Notes under the pieces: model-generated | Databases searched by the model: none | What the model saw: the letters and a program-made list of their open reading frames with translations, nothing else | What the model was told of the DNA's origin: nothing | Translations under genes and position numbers: made by a program | Shown here: piece by piece, positions 45,724-56,530 of the stretch | Numbering within the stretch: the stretch's first letter is position 1 | Layout of the letters: each line of letters starts with the position of its first letter | Origin: Xanthobacter tagetidis | GTDB lineage: Bacteria > Pseudomonadota > Alphaproteobacteria > Rhizobiales > Xanthobacteraceae | DNA: 64,000 bases | NCBI RefSeq assembly: GCF_003667445.1 | Contig: NZ_RCTF01000009.1 | Coordinates: forward strand, 149,364 to 213,363 | Direction: 5' to 3'

Positions 45724-47772
45724 CTAATTTTCAATCGCCTGGGCACTCTCGCCGGGGCCGGCGCGCCGCTCCCGGCCGGTCGCGTCGCCCATCAGCCGGC
45801 GGCATTCCGTCAGTTCGTAGAGCGCCGCCTGGAGCCGGTGGACGTCGGCGCGGGAGAGCACCGGCGCGGCGCCCGGCGGCTGGCCGGCGATGCGCGGCTC
45901 GGAGCGCAGATGCGGCGGCAGATACTGCTCCGGCGGGCCGTGGCGCAGGGGCTCGGGCGGGGCCGGGCGGCGCGGGCCCTCGGCCTCGAACGGATCGTGG
46001 CCGTGCCACTCGACGGCGCGCCGCGACCGTGGCGCCGGCGGGATTTCACGATCGAAGTCCCCCCGGGTCTCCGCTGGTCCCGCATAAGTCGTCTCGGCAT
46101 GCGGCAGGAGCTCCGGCCCGGGCGGCGCGATCTCCTCCGCCGGACCGGCGAACGGGCCGAAGCGAGGCACGGTGCGCCGCGGCGGCCCCTCGGGAACCGG
46201 CTCGGCCCAGCTGCCGCGGACGTCATCAGGCACGCCGAGGCCATGCCGCGGATCCGCCGGTCCGCGCTGGTCCCACTCCTGGTCTCGCTGGTCTTTGCCG
46301 AAGGGGCGCGACCAGGGTTCCGCGCGGGATTGCGGGCGGTGATCGGCCGAAAGATCCGCTCGGGCAGGCGGCCGCCGCGCGGCCTCCCGGCGTGCCTCGG
46401 GGCGCATATCCTCCGGGGGCCACTCGTGCGGCCGGTAGGGCTCGGCCCCGCGCTCCGGCCGGCGGGGCGGCGCGAAGGGATCGTCCGCCTCCGCCTCGGG
46501 CGCCCATCCCCTGCCCTCGGTGACGGGCGGCGCGAAGCCGTCGCCGTCTTGATCCTCGCCCCATTCGCCGCGTGGGCGGCGGGCATCGGCGCGCATCCGC
46601 GCTTCGGGCCGCCGCGGGCTGCGATCGCGCGCGGGATCGTCGCGGAACGCGCCGTCGTCGGCGTCCAGTTCATCCCAGGACAGCCGCCCGTGCCTTGGAG
46701 CACTGGGTGGCGCGCCGGTTGGCTCGGGCGCCGGGTGCCGCGCGAGCCCCATGTCCGGGTCCGCCGGCGGCGGACGCTGGCGCGCGGCGCGGCCATGGGG
46801 ATCGGCGGCGGCGTCGTGCGGCGCCTCAGGCGCGGACCGCAGCCGGCGCTCCCGCGGCGGTCCCTCCTCCAGCCGGGGGTGATCGCGCCGGCCCTCGGCC
46901 TCGGCAGCGATGTCGCCCTTCAGGCGGCGGATGCGCGCGTCGAGCGGCTCGGAAAAAGCGGCAGGCGCCGGGGGCGCATCGTCGAAGAACGGCAGCAGCG
47001 GATCATCGAACGAGCCCGGGGCGGCCTGGGCATCGTGCTCCGGTGCGATGCGCGCGGCCGGTCCGCGGGTCGGCCGCTGGCGCGGCGGAGCGGCGGCGGG
47101 CAACGGCCCTCCCCGCTCCTCAAGGTCGGGCTGCCGCGCCTCCGCTCGCGCCTCCGGCGGACGGCGCGGCCCGCCGCGGCCGCGCGGCGGCGCGAAGGAC
47201 GGATCGAGGCGCGGCTCCGCGGCGTCGCGTTCCTCGTCCGGGGATCGGGCCGCTGGGGCGTGACCGGTCGGCCTCCGGCGCAGGGGGACGTCCAGCGGCG
47301 GCGCATCGCGCCCGGTCTCCCGGTCCGCCTCCGGATCGGGGAAGGGCAGCGGAAGCTCGTCCATCTCCGGATGCGCCTCGGCGGGCCGCGGCTTGCGGCG
47401 CGGCAGCAGGCCGAGCAGGCCGCCGAAGGTGACGCCGTCCTGCGGGCTGCGCTCGCGCGCGCTGCGCATCACCGCCACGTCGTGCTCGACGCCGAGGTCC
47501 TGCACATGCCGGACGCCCTGCTCCTTGAGGATCTTCTGCACACCCTTGATGGTGTAGCCGTCGGAATAGAGCAGGTGGCGGATGCCGCGCAGGAGATCGA
47601 TGTCCTCCGGCCGGTAGAAGCGCCGGCCGCCGCCGCGCTTCACCGGGCGGATATGGGTGAAGCGGGTTTCCCAGAAGCGCAACACGTGCTGCGGCAAATC
47701 GAGGTCCTCGGCGACCTCGCTGATGGTGCGGAAGGCGTCCGGGGCCTTCGAGGTGTCGCGTGCGTCGCCCAC
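45724..47772 (-). CDS. MerR-family regulator with very long disordered tail
   Basis: 682 residues from GTG 47772, set by GGAGG 4 nt upstream. N-terminal MerR domain at about 12-85 ([63 protein letters not shown]). The next ~580 residues are Pro/Arg/Glu/Ala-rich with [12 protein letters not shown] and similar tracts and no fold I recognise. The C-terminus [19 protein letters not shown] is conserved-looking. Relatives next to ihfA are usually 150-300 residues, so the tail is expanded. Confidence 0.85.
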   Translation of the reverse strand: MGDARDTSKAPDAFRTISEVAEDLDLPQHVLRFWETRFTHIRPVKRGGGRRFYRPEDIDLLRGIRHLLYSDGYTIKGVQKILKEQGVRHVQDLGVEHDVAVMRSARERSPQDGVTFGGLLGLLPRRKPRPAEAHPEMDELPLPFPDPEADRETGRDAPPLDVPLRRRPTGHAPAARSPDEERDAAEPRLDPSFAPPRGRGGPRRPPEARAEARQPDLEERGGPLPAAAPPRQRPTRGPAARIAPEHDAQAAPGSFDDPLLPFFDDAPPAPAAFSEPLDARIRRLKGDIAAEAEGRRDHPRLEEGPPRERRLRSAPEAPHDAAADPHGRAARQRPPPADPDMGLARHPAPEPTGAPPSAPRHGRLSWDELDADDGAFRDDPARDRSPRRPEARMRADARRPRGEWGEDQDGDGFAPPVTEGRGWAPEAEADDPFAPPRRPERGAEPYRPHEWPPEDMRPEARREAARRPPARADLSADHRPQSRAEPWSRPFGKDQRDQEWDQRGPADPRHGLGVPDDVRGSWAEPVPEGPPRRTVPRFGPFAGPAEEIAPPGPELLPHAETTYAGPAETRGDFDREIPPAPRSRRAVEWHGHDPFEAEGPRRPAPPEPLRHGPPEQYLPPHLRSEPRIAGQPPGAAPVLSRADVHRLQAALYELTECRRLMGDATGRERRAGPGESAQAIEN

Positions 47773-47984
47773 TTGACCTCCTGCCTTGCGGCCCAACCCC
47801 GCGCCCCGCCTTGCGGCCCGTGTGAGCCGGCGCGCACTGCGCGTTCCGGCCGAATCGCCGGCCGCCTGAGGCGCGATGATAGCGACAGGCACGGTGCCGG
47901 AAAAGGAAGGCGGGAAAGGCTGGTGCAGCCGACGCTTCACCAAGCATGCGAAGCGACGCCTGCGCTTGCGAGCCAGCCAGAGCG

Positions 47985-48214
47985 ATCCGATCAAATTGAG
48001 TGAAACTGATCGGTGGACCGCCCTCTAAATTGCTCACGGAGAACGCGTTATCCTGCTCAGCTTTCGGTGCAAGCTGAGCGGCGCGTGCTCTGGAGCGCGG
48101 TCCGATCAAATTGAATCAAAGTGATCGGTGTCGCTCCCTAAATTATTGGCAGAGACAGCGTTATCCGATCAGCTTGCGATGGAGGCAGATCGGCGCGTGC
48201 TCTATTGCGGCTCG
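47985..48214. repeat. Two tandem 115-bp intergenic repeats with hairpins
   Basis: Unit 1 at about 47985-48099, unit 2 at about 48100-48214. Each starts with CCGATCA-N13-TGATCGG (47987-48013 and 48102-48128), continues with a conserved CTCTAAATT/TCCCTAAATT block, GCGTTATCC, a second hairpin (GCTCAGCTT...AAGCTGAGC in unit 1) and ends GGCGCGTGCTCT. Divergence between units is moderate. A partial inverted relative lies at about 40405-40437. It occupies the merR-HXXEE gap (47773-48201), which holds nothing else that I can see. Confidence 0.75.
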
Positions 48215-48783
48215 ACCGGCCTCATGCGCCGGATGCGCAGGAGAACGTCGGCCAAGATGAGACCATGGAGGGCGACCGCCAGGCTCAGGGCTGCGACGTG
48301 GAAGCCGGCGCCCACCGGCCCGATCGTGAGGATCGTCCAGAGGCTGAGCGGCAGGAACACGGCCGCCGCCGTGCCCAGCCCCGGATTATAGCAGCGCAGA
48401 CGCGCCGCGGCCCCCATGTGGGTGATGGCGTTCACCAGCATGGCATAGGGCGCCACCAGCCCATAGCCGGGGGCCCAAAGATAGGCCGCATAGAGCGCCG
48501 CCAGATTGAGGCCCCACACGACCGGAATATTGATGACAAGGACGGCCGCGACGGTGAGCGCATCCCGGCCGCCGAAGACCCGCTCGTTAACGAAGCTGCG
48601 GAACCGGTCGCCGGCATGCTCCTCCACCTGATGCAGCATGTAGGCCGGGCTGTGGAGAAAGAGCAGCACGAGCGGCAAGGCATAGGCGGCGTCAAGCAAT
48701 GGCAGGATGGCGAGGAGCGCCCCGGCCATGAACCCGGCCGCCGCCACCCAGCGGCCCGCCAGCCACGCTTTCAGGTTCTGCAT
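48202..48783 (-). CDS. HXXEE-domain membrane protein
   Basis: 193 residues from ATG 48783 (MQNLKAWLAGRW). Five to six hydrophobic segments and the HXXEE signature PAYMLHQVEEHAGDRFRSFVNE, with further N and H residues near VNAITHMGAAARL that suit metal ligands. Function of the family is not established. It interrupts the expected ihfA-merR adjacency. Confidence 0.82.
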   Translation of the reverse strand: MQNLKAWLAGRWVAAAGFMAGALLAILPLLDAAYALPLVLLFLHSPAYMLHQVEEHAGDRFRSFVNERVFGGRDALTVAAVLVINIPVVWGLNLAALYAAYLWAPGYGLVAPYAMLVNAITHMGAAARLRCYNPGLGTAAAVFLPLSLWTILTIGPVGAGFHVAALSLAVALHGLILADVLLRIRRMRPVEPQ

Positions 48784-49062
48784 CGCCTTCGCCGCTCTCG
48801 GCAGATGATTTCGCCAGGTGAATTCGGATGGGGCGGACCCGTCCGGCCCGTGACGCCGGCGCCTCGCCAAACGAAGCGCGCTCGCGCCAGTGGGCGCCTG
48901 CGCCGTTGCGGAGCCTTTGCTCAGCGTTCCGCGATGCCCCCTTCATGCTGCTCCCCTTCCATGGGAAAGGGCGGGCCTGAGGTTCACGCGGAGAGAGAGA
49001 AAGCTGTGCCGCGCAGGCCGGCCGGCGCTTGACGAAACGGCGGCGAAAGCCGGCCTCAGGCG

Positions 49063-49380
49063 TCAATCCTCGTCGGCGCCATCCGGCGATGTGCCATTGA
49101 TGCGGTGCTTGAGGATGCTCGACGGCTTGAACACCATGACCCGGCGCGGCTCGATCGGCACTTCCTCGCCGGTCTTGGGATTGCGGCCGATCCGCTCGCC
49201 CTTGTCGCGCACCACGAAGGAGCCGAACGAGGACAGCTTCACGGTCTCGCCGCGAACCAGGCAATCCGCGATCTCCCGCAGCACCAGTTCCACCAGCCCT
49301 GCAGATTCAGTCCGGGAGAGGCCAACCTGCTGGTAGACCGCCTCACATAAATCTGCGCGCGTTACTGTCCGTCCAGCCAT
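49063..49380 (-). CDS. ihfA: Integration host factor subunit alpha
   Basis: 105 residues from ATG 49380 (GGGGAGA upstream). DNA-bending protein of the HU/IHF family: [60 protein letters not shown] with the DNA-contact Pro/Arg arm. Distal to fabH on the same strand in the conserved plsX-fabH-ihfA order. Confidence 0.96.
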   Translation of the reverse strand: MAGRTVTRADLCEAVYQQVGLSRTESAGLVELVLREIADCLVRGETVKLSSFGSFVVRDKGERIGRNPKTGEEVPIEPRRVMVFKPSSILKHRINGTSPDGADED

Positions 49381-49591
49381 ATGTCTCCCCGACCCAAAAG
49401 AGAGCACCGTCCACTTTCGGCGGCACCACGCCAAAAGTTCGACCTCTCTTCCCCATGTGTAGCAGGTCCGATACACCCCTGTGACGGAAAGTCAGCGGCA
49501 CGACCTTGGCCGAGGTCAAAACTCGGAAAGAAGCGTCGTCACGCAAACTAGCCGCCAGAGGCGAGAAAGGTCAACGCCAATAAGGCGTCGT

Positions 49592-50566
49592 TTACCAACG
49601 CACCAGCGCCGAACCCCAGGTGAACCCGCCGCCCATCGCTTCGAGCAGGACCAGATCGCCCGGCTTCACCCGCCCGTCCCGGACCGCTAGGTCCAGCGCG
49701 AGGGGGATCGACGCCGCGGAGGTATTACCATGAAGCGCAACGGTGGTGACAACCTTTTCGGGCGCAATGCCCAGCTTCTGCGCGCTGGCGTCGATGATGC
49801 GCCGGTTGGCCTGGTGCGGCACGAACCAGTCGATGCTCTCCGCGCTCTCACCGGTGGCGGCGAAGGCGTCGACGATCACGTCGGTGATCATGCCGACCGC
49901 ATGCTTGAAGACCTCCCGGCCCTCCATGCGCAGATGGCCCACCGTGCCGGTGCTGGACGGGCCCCCGTCCACATAGAGCTTGGTGCGGTGGCGCCCGTCC
50001 GTGCGCAAATGGGTGGTGAGCACGCCCCTGCCCTTCGCGGCGTCCGTCTCCACCGCCTCCAGCACCACCGCCCCGGCGCCGTCGCCGAACAGCACGCAGG
50101 TGCCGCGGTCCTCCCAGTCGAGGATGCGCGAGAAGGTCTCGGCGCCGATCACCAGCGCCCGCTGGAACGCGCCGGTCTTCAGGTAGGCGTCGGCGGTGGC
50201 GAGCGCGAACACGAAGCCGGAGCAGACCGCCTGCACGTCGAACGCGGCGCCGCGGGTGATGCCCAGCTCCGCCTGGATGGTCGCGGACGTGGCCGGGAAG
50301 GTCTGGTCCGGGGTCGAGGTGGCGAGCACGATCAGGTCGATGTCGGCCGCCGCAAGCCCGGCCGCCGCGAGCGCGCGCTCGGCCGCCTTGAGGCCGAGGT
50401 GCGAGGTGAACTCGCCCGGCGCGGCCACATGCCGCTGGCGGATGCCGGTGCGCTGGACGATCCACTCGTCGGACGTGTCGATGCGGGCGGCGAGGTCCGC
50501 GTTGGTCACCACGTTTGCTGGGAGATAGGACCCGATGCCCCGGGCCACGGACCTGATGCCGCTCAC
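49592..50566 (-). CDS. fabH: 3-oxoacyl-ACP synthase III (KASIII) FabH
   Basis: 324 residues. Initiates type II fatty-acid synthesis by condensing acetyl-CoA with malonyl-ACP. Catalytic Cys in [10 protein letters not shown], His in [11 protein letters not shown] and Asn in [12 protein letters not shown]. Start overlaps the plsX stop by 4 nt (ATGA). Confidence 0.97.
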   Translation of the reverse strand: MSGIRSVARGIGSYLPANVVTNADLAARIDTSDEWIVQRTGIRQRHVAAPGEFTSHLGLKAAERALAAAGLAAADIDLIVLATSTPDQTFPATSATIQAELGITRGAAFDVQAVCSGFVFALATADAYLKTGAFQRALVIGAETFSRILDWEDRGTCVLFGDGAGAVVLEAVETDAAKGRGVLTTHLRTDGRHRTKLYVDGGPSSTGTVGHLRMEGREVFKHAVGMITDVIVDAFAATGESAESIDWFVPHQANRRIIDASAQKLGIAPEKVVTTVALHGNTSAASIPLALDLAVRDGRVKPGDLVLLEAMGGGFTWGSALVRW

Positions 50567-51630
50567 GATTGTCCTTCCGCCTCGGCAGGTTCGCTCGCCT
50601 CGCCCGGCGCGGCCGGCGGGAGGCGGTTGACGAGGTTGTTCTCGATGCGCGCCAGAAGCTCGTGGCGCACGAGGTCATAGGCGAGGTCCACGGCGGAGGC
50701 GAAGCCCTGCGCATCCGCGCCGCCGTGGCTCTTGATGACGAGGCCGTTGAGGCCGAGGAAAACGCCGCCGTTCGCGCGGCCGGGGTCCATCTTCTCGCGC
50801 AGCACCTGGAAGGCGTCGCGCGCCAGGAGATAGCCCAGCTTCGACCGGAGCGTGCGGCCCATGGCGGCGCGCAGATAGCCGGCGAGCTGCTTGGCGGTGC
50901 CCTCGGCGGTCTTGAGCGCGATGTTGCCGGCGAACCCCTCGGTGACCACCACGTCGACCGTGCCGGCGCCGATGTCGTTGCCCTCGACGAAGCCGTGATA
51001 GTTCACTGGCAGGTTCTCGTCCCTGAGGATGCGGCCGGCCTCGCGCACTTCCTCGACGCCCTTGATCTCCTCGACGCCGATATTGAGCAGGCCCACCGTC
51101 GGGCGCTCCAGGTCGAACAGGACGCGCGCCATGGCCGAGCCCATGAGCGCCATCTCCACCAGGCTCTTGGCGGTGGCGCCGATGGAGGCGCCGACGTCCA
51201 GCACCACGCTCTCGCCGCGCAGCGTCGGCCACAGCGCCGCGATGGCGGGGCGCGAGATGCCGGGCATGGTGCGCAGGTTGAAATTGGCCATGGCCATCAG
51301 CGCGCCGGTATTGCCGGCGGAGACGGCGGCGTCCGCCTCCCTGTGCTTCACGGCATCGATGGCGCGCCACATGGAGGATTTGTAGCGGCCGCGCCGGAGC
51401 GCGATGCTGGGCTTGTCCTCCATGCCCACCACCACGTCGGTGTGGACGATGCGCGCGGCCGCAGCGAGCTTCGGATGCGCCTTGAGCACCTCCGCGATGC
51501 GCGTCTCGTCGCCATAGAGGATGAAGGCCGCGTCCGGATGCCGCCCGAGCGCGATCTCCGCGCCGGCGAGCACGGTTTCGGGACCGTGGTCGCCACCCAT
51601 GGCGTCGATGGCGATGCGGACTTGGCTCAT
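50563..51630 (-). CDS. plsX: Phosphate acyltransferase PlsX
   Basis: 355 residues from ATG 51630 ([21 protein letters not shown]). Makes acyl-phosphate from acyl-ACP for phospholipid synthesis. Key segments [24 protein letters not shown] and [17 protein letters not shown]. An upstream in-frame extension exists but reads Pro/Arg-rich. Followed by fabH with a 4-nt overlap. Confidence 0.96.
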   Translation of the reverse strand: MSQVRIAIDAMGGDHGPETVLAGAEIALGRHPDAAFILYGDETRIAEVLKAHPKLAAAARIVHTDVVVGMEDKPSIALRRGRYKSSMWRAIDAVKHREADAAVSAGNTGALMAMANFNLRTMPGISRPAIAALWPTLRGESVVLDVGASIGATAKSLVEMALMGSAMARVLFDLERPTVGLLNIGVEEIKGVEEVREAGRILRDENLPVNYHGFVEGNDIGAGTVDVVVTEGFAGNIALKTAEGTAKQLAGYLRAAMGRTLRSKLGYLLARDAFQVLREKMDPGRANGGVFLGLNGLVIKSHGGADAQGFASAVDLAYDLVRHELLARIENNLVNRLPPAAPGEASEPAEAEGQS

Positions 51631-51852
51631 CTGTGCAGCGCTTCCGCCAGGCTCTGGCCTCGGGGAGATGGGAACCGGCGCGGGGGCGCTCCGGGGCGAA
51701 ACCGACACGCGCTCACCGCGCGTCCTTCCCGCGAGACGGGAGCGGGCGAAGCGCCGCGCCGCCGGCGGGCGGAATCGGCGAACGCGCCTCGGCCGGCGTT
51801 CGGGCGGGCGGACAATAGCGGCTTGATGCCTCTTCGCAACACCCCGCGCGCG

Positions 51853-52374
51853 TCACGAGCGATCCTTGAGCCGGGCAAGGGCGGAAAACGGCGAGGCGGC
51901 GCCCGCCGGCTCGGCCGGCGGCTCGAACACGACGCCGGGCTTGCGCGGATAGGGATCCATCCCCAGCGCAAGGAATTCCGCCGCCAGCGCGCCCACGTCG
52001 ATGGCGCCGCCGACGATCTCGTCCGGCGGGTCGAACTCCTCGCCTTCCTCCGGCTCCGGCACCGGGGTTCCGGCGGGCACGAAGTGCACGTCGACCTCCT
52101 CGGCGAGCGGCGCGTCGAACGGCTCCAGCGTCACGCCGCAGGCCTGGGTGACGCTCGCCTCGACCCGGCCGGTGACATGGACGCCGCTCGCCTTCTCGGG
52201 GGCGAGGTGGAGCACCGCCCTGAACGCCGGCAGCGCCAGCGCGCCCACATGCCGGGCAAGCGCGGCGCGCTCGGCCTCGCCGGGCTCCAGGGTGAGGTCG
52301 ATCCCGGAGGGCGGCATCTCGACCACGGGGACGAGGCGGGAGATCGGCCCGGGGGCAGAAGGGGTGTCGGTCAT
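51853..52374 (-). CDS. YceD-family (DUF177) protein
   Basis: 173 residues from ATG 52374. DUF177 signature: [24 protein letters not shown] and [28 protein letters not shown]. Family is linked to 23S rRNA metabolism/ribosome assembly and usually accompanies rpmF-plsX; rpmF is not found here. Only one of the paired cysteines typical of some relatives remains. Overlaps the upstream chaperone gene by 4 nt. Confidence 0.9.
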   Translation of the reverse strand: MTDTPSAPGPISRLVPVVEMPPSGIDLTLEPGEAERAALARHVGALALPAFRAVLHLAPEKASGVHVTGRVEASVTQACGVTLEPFDAPLAEEVDVHFVPAGTPVPEPEEGEEFDPPDEIVGGAIDVGALAAEFLALGMDPYPRKPGVVFEPPAEPAGAASPFSALARLKDRS

Positions 52375-52922
52375 GTCTGGTCCTCCGCCGCATCGGGCGC
52401 CGGCAGGGCGATCTCGCCCCGCGCCAGGGTCTCCCAAGGCGTGCGTTCGAGCGTGAGCGCGGCGCGGCGCGCATAATGGGCGAGCGCGCGGGGCGCGCCG
52501 GCCCGGGGCTCCGCCGCGTCATCCAGGATATTGCGGGCGAGCGCGGCCGCAAGGGCGGCGTCGTCCGGATCCCGCAGCGCCCCATCATACGCGGCGGCGC
52601 GGCCGTAGAAGGCGGCGCCGACCTTCTTCATGCGCTTCGGCACGGTGAGGTCGCCGACGCCCATCTCGCGCATGGCGGCGTCCATGTCGGCGAGGAAGGC
52701 GTCGAACACGTCCTGCGACATGGCGCGCTCCGCCTCCCCGCCACCCTTGAGCCGGCGGCAGACAAGCACGGTGTGCAGCACGAGCATCTCGAACCGCCCC
52801 TCGGGCGTGTCGGGCACGCCGAGGACGGCATAGAAGTGGGGATGCCGCGACTGCGCCACGATCCCGCCGTAGAGGCGCTCGATGGTTCGCCGCGATGCGG
52901 CGGGGCGGAACAGGTTGAACAT
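52371..52922 (-). CDS. Ubiquinol-cytochrome c chaperone-family protein
   Basis: 183 residues from ATG 52922 (MFNLFRPAASRRTIERLYGGIVAQSRHPHFYAVLGVPDTPEGRFEMLVLH shortened as motif). The UQCC1/CBP3 signature is clear: LYGGIVAQSRHPHFY, DTPEGRFEMLVLH and FDAFLADMDAAMREMGVGDL. Likely assists cytochrome bc1 assembly. First gene of the unit ending in ihfA; divergent from bamE. Confidence 0.9.
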   Translation of the reverse strand: MFNLFRPAASRRTIERLYGGIVAQSRHPHFYAVLGVPDTPEGRFEMLVLHTVLVCRRLKGGGEAERAMSQDVFDAFLADMDAAMREMGVGDLTVPKRMKKVGAAFYGRAAAYDGALRDPDDAALAAALARNILDDAAEPRAGAPRALAHYARRAALTLERTPWETLARGEIALPAPDAAEDQT

Positions 52923-53048
52923 TGCTCTTAAGGGTCGGTCAGGATTAGTGGTGTACGCACCTCTGGCCGAGCGGCGTAGCGCGGTCATAAGGCACGCGCA
53001 AGGCCGCCGGGCCTCGGCCCGTTCCGAAGACGTGGAGGATGGAAGGGC

Positions 53049-53564
53049 ATGCGCGTGGGCTCTCAGGTGAAGGCGGCGACGGCAGATTGGCGAAACGGCG
53101 GTGCGCTCAGGGCGCGGCGCTGGACCTTCGGCACGGCGCTGATGCTGGGGCTCGCGGTGCTCTCCGGATGCGGCAATACCGGCGCCGGCACCTCCGTTTC
53201 GGGCATCACCCGCACCTACCAGCGCGGCTATGTGCTGGCCGAGGGCGCGCTGGACCAGATTCCGGTGGGATCGAGCCAGGAGCAGGTTCTGCTCGTGCTG
53301 GGCACGCCCTCGACCGTCGCCACGGTGAACGGCGAGGTGTTCTACTACATCTCCCAGACCACCCAGAAGGTGGCGTTCCTGAAGCCCGAGGTGATCGAGC
53401 AGAAGGTGCTCGCGGTCTATTTCGACAAGAACCGGCGCGTCACCCGCATCGCCCAGTACGGCCTCAAGGACGGCAAGGTGTTCGACTTCGTGTCGCAGAC
53501 CACGCCCACCAGCGGCGAGGAACTGAGCCTGATCCGCCAGCTGATCGGGCTGGTGAGCTTCTGA
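53049..53564 (+). CDS. bamE: Outer-membrane assembly lipoprotein BamE
   Basis: 171 residues. Lipobox LAVLSGCGNTG near residue 41 indicates a lipoprotein. SmpA/OmlA domain: YVLAEGALDQIPVGSSQEQVLLVLGTPSTVATVNGEVFYYIS and VLAVYFDKNRRVTRIAQYGL. Part of the BAM complex. The N-terminus before the hydrophobic segment is unusually long (about 27 residues), so a downstream start is possible. Confidence 0.92.
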   Translation: MRVGSQVKAATADWRNGGALRARRWTFGTALMLGLAVLSGCGNTGAGTSVSGITRTYQRGYVLAEGALDQIPVGSSQEQVLLVLGTPSTVATVNGEVFYYISQTTQKVAFLKPEVIEQKVLAVYFDKNRRVTRIAQYGLKDGKVFDFVSQTTPTSGEELSLIRQLIGLVSF

Positions 53565-53571
53565 ACCGCGA

Positions 53572-53592
53572 CGGGGCGGCGTGGCCGCCCCG
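53572..53592. terminator. GC hairpin between convergent bamE and tpiA
   Basis: Perfect 9-bp stem CGGGGCGGC / GCCGCCCCG, loop GTG, followed by CTCTCCCCCC. Lies 8 nt after the bamE stop. Confidence 0.55.
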
Positions 53593-53635
53593 CTCTCCCC
53601 CCGAGGGGGTCAAAACGCTCCGGATGCCGCCGCCC

Positions 53636-54394
53636 TCACAGGGCGGCGCGCGCGATCGCCAGGAAATCCGCCGCCTTCAGGCTCGCGCCACCCACCAGGG
53701 CGCCGTCCACGTCGGCGGTGGCGAGCAGCGCGGCGGCGTTGTCCGGCTTCACCGAGCCGCCATAGAGGATGCGCATGCCCTCCCCCTCGGCGCCGAATCG
53801 CTCGGTCAGCACCCGGCGGATGGTGCCGTGGATCTCCGCCACGTCGGCCGTGGTCGGGGTGCGGCCGGTGCCGATGGCCCAGATCGGCTCGTAGGCGACC
53901 ACCAGCGTCGCAGCGCTCGCCCCGTCGGGAATCGACTGGCGCACCTGGCGCGTCACCACCGCCGCCGCCTCGCCCGCCTCGCGCTCCTCAAGGCTCTCGC
54001 CGACGCAGACCACCGCGAGGAGACCGGCGCGCCAGGCCGCCTTGGCCTTGGCCTTCACCACCGCATCGCCCTCGCCGTGATCGCCGCGGCGCTCGGAATG
54101 GCCGACGATGACCGCGCTCGCGCCCGCATCCTTCAGCATCTCGGCGGAGATGTCGCCGGTATGCGCGCCGGAGCCGAGCGGATGGCAGTCCTGTCCGCCC
54201 AGCATCACCGGCGTGCCGGAAACCGTGTCCGCGAAAGCAGCCAGCAGCGTCGCCGGCGGGCAGACCAGGAGGTCGAGCCGCGCGCGCAGCGCCGCGTCAT
54301 AGGCCCCGGCGATCGCCGCCAGCTCGCCGGCGGAGGCCTTCAGCCCGTTCATCTTCCAGTTGCCGGCGATCAAGGGGCGGCGGGATGCGGGCAT
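53636..54394 (-). CDS. tpiA: Triosephosphate isomerase
   Basis: 252 residues from ATG 54394, set by GGAGGA 6 nt upstream. Catalytic Lys in GNWKMNG, His in VGHSERRG, Glu in [11 protein letters not shown]; phosphate loop YGGSVKPDN. Glycolysis/Calvin cycle. Divergent from ppiD. Confidence 0.97.
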   Translation of the reverse strand: MPASRRPLIAGNWKMNGLKASAGELAAIAGAYDAALRARLDLLVCPPATLLAAFADTVSGTPVMLGGQDCHPLGSGAHTGDISAEMLKDAGASAVIVGHSERRGDHGEGDAVVKAKAKAAWRAGLLAVVCVGESLEEREAGEAAAVVTRQVRQSIPDGASAATLVVAYEPIWAIGTGRTPTTADVAEIHGTIRRVLTERFGAEGEGMRILYGGSVKPDNAAALLATADVDGALVGGASLKAADFLAIARAAL

Positions 54395-54626
54395 GAACGT
54401 CCTCCGTGATTTTGCTCTCCCGCCACGTAGCAGAGCGGCGCGCGGCGCGCCAAGCGCCCTTTTGCCCCTGATCGGGCAGCGCTTTCGCGCGGAAAGGCCG
54501 CGCCTTCCGGCCGCGGGGCGCCCGCAAACGACGGCCCGGCGGCGCCGTTGCGGGCACGGAACCCCATCCCTATGATGCGCGCCCTTGGGCGCCGCCCCCC
54601 GGCGCGTGACTTTCAAAGAACGGACG

Positions 54627-56522
54627 ATGGCACTTCAGACTCTCCGCAAGGGCGCTTCCGGCTGGATCGCCAAGATCTTTCTCGTGGTGCTCATGCTCTC
54701 CTTCGCGGTCTGGGGCATCGCCGACGTGTTCCGCGGCTTCGGCGCGAGCACGGTCGCGAGCGTCGGCGGCACCGACATCTCGGCCAACGACTTCCGCGCA
54801 CGCTATCTGGAGCAGGTGCAGCAGATCGGCCGGCAGACCGGGCGTGGGCTCTCGCCCGAGCAGGCCCGCGCCATCGGCCTCGACCGCCAGGTGCTGAACC
54901 AGATGATCGCCGATGCCACGCTGGAGGCGGAGGCCAAGCGGCTCGGCCTCGCGGTGAGCGACCAGCAGCTCGCCGAGGCGGTGGCCGCCAACCCGGCCTA
55001 TCGCCGGCCCGGCGCAAGCGCGTTCGATCCCGCCTATTTCGCCCAGCTCCTGCGCTCCAACAGCCTCACCGAGGGGCGCTTCATGCATATGGAGCGCGCG
55101 CGCATGCTGCGCGACCAGATGATCCAGTCGCTCGGCACCGGCCTCGCCGTGCCCTCCGTGCTGGTGGATGCGGTGCACCGCTATGAGAGCGAGGCGCGCG
55201 ACGCCGCCTACATCCTCGTCACCGCCGAGGCGGTCGGCACCCTGCCCGCCCCCACCGAGGACGAGCTGCGCGCCTTCTTCGAGGCCCACAAGGTCACGTT
55301 CCGCGCGCCCGAATACCGCAAGGTCTCGATCCTGGCGCTGACCCCGGACGCCCTCGCCGCCCAGATCAAGGTGGGCGAGGAGGAGGCCCGCGCGGTCTAT
55401 GATCGCGAGCAGACGCGCTTCGGCACGCCGGAGCGGCGCGAGCTGCGGCAGATCGTCTTCTCCAAGGCCGAGGACGCCGCGGCCGCCTCCGACAAGATCA
55501 AGGCCGGATCGAGCTTCTCGGACATCGCCGCCGAGCGAGGCCTGAAGCCGTCCGATACCGACCTCGGCCTCGTCACCAAGGCCGCGATCCTCGATCCCAG
55601 GATCGCCGAGGTGGCGTTCCTGATCGAACCGGGCGGCACGAGCGCCCCGATCGAGGGGCGGTTCGGCTTCGCCCTCGTCAACGTGACGCGCGCCGAGCCG
55701 GCGAGCCGCAAGCCGTTCGAAGAGGTGAAGGCCGAGATCGAGAAGGACCTCGCGCTCGCCAAGGCGCGGCGCGAGCTGCTCGACCAGCACGACGCGGTCG
55801 AGGATGAGCGCGCCTCCGGCTCGACGCTCGGCGAGATCGCCAAGAAGCTCTCCCTCAAGCTCGACGTGATCGATGCGGTGGACCGCTCGGGCCGCGATCC
55901 CGCGGGCCAGGTGGTCGAGATGCCGGCCCGCCCCGAGGTGATCGCCGGCGCGTTCGCCACCCAGCCGGGGGTCGAGACCGACACCATCCAGCTGCCGGGC
56001 AGCGGCGGCTTCGTCTGGTACCAGACCGACGCCATCATCCCCGCCCGCGAGCGCACCTTCGACGAGGCGCGCGCCGCTGTGGAGGCGCGCTTCAAGGAGG
56101 AGGCGGTCGCCAAGGCGGTGGAGGCGAAGGCCACCGCCCTGCTCGACCAGGCCAAGGCCGGCGCCGCGCTCGCCCAGGTGGCCGGCGGCGCCGATTTGCC
56201 GCTGAAGGTGGCCGAGGGGCTCCAGCGCGGCCGCGCCGCGCCGCCGTTCTCGGTCGAGGCCATCGCCGACGTGTTCGGCGCCAAGGAGGGCAGCGTCGGC
56301 ATGGCGGCTGCGGCCGAAGCGCCCGACCGCATCGTGTTCCAGGTGTCGAAGATCACCGTTCCGCCCGAGGGGCCGCAGGACCAGCAGATCGCCGCCCAGA
56401 TATCGACCCAGATGGAGAACGACCTCCTGGTGCAGTATCTCGGCGCGCTGCAGCAGCAGCTCGGCGTCACGGTCAACCAGCGCGTGCTGTCCCAGTCGGT
56501 GGGCGCAGGGGCGGGAATCTGA
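54627..56522 (+). CDS. ppiD: Periplasmic PPIase-type foldase PpiD/SurA-like
   Basis: 631 residues from ATG 54627 ([12 protein letters not shown]). One N-terminal membrane anchor ([18 protein letters not shown]), SurA_N_3-type chaperone region, a parvulin domain around [21 protein letters not shown] to [18 protein letters not shown], and a coiled C-terminal half. It lies 8 nt before trpE, a conserved order in this group, and is divergent from tpiA. Confidence 0.93.
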   Translation: MALQTLRKGASGWIAKIFLVVLMLSFAVWGIADVFRGFGASTVASVGGTDISANDFRARYLEQVQQIGRQTGRGLSPEQARAIGLDRQVLNQMIADATLEAEAKRLGLAVSDQQLAEAVAANPAYRRPGASAFDPAYFAQLLRSNSLTEGRFMHMERARMLRDQMIQSLGTGLAVPSVLVDAVHRYESEARDAAYILVTAEAVGTLPAPTEDELRAFFEAHKVTFRAPEYRKVSILALTPDALAAQIKVGEEEARAVYDREQTRFGTPERRELRQIVFSKAEDAAAASDKIKAGSSFSDIAAERGLKPSDTDLGLVTKAAILDPRIAEVAFLIEPGGTSAPIEGRFGFALVNVTRAEPASRKPFEEVKAEIEKDLALAKARRELLDQHDAVEDERASGSTLGEIAKKLSLKLDVIDAVDRSGRDPAGQVVEMPARPEVIAGAFATQPGVETDTIQLPGSGGFVWYQTDAIIPARERTFDEARAAVEARFKEEAVAKAVEAKATALLDQAKAGAALAQVAGGADLPLKVAEGLQRGRAAPPFSVEAIADVFGAKEGSVGMAAAAEAPDRIVFQVSKITVPPEGPQDQQIAAQISTQMENDLLVQYLGALQQQLGVTVNQRVLSQSVGAGAGI

Positions 56523-56530
56523 GGCCCGCC

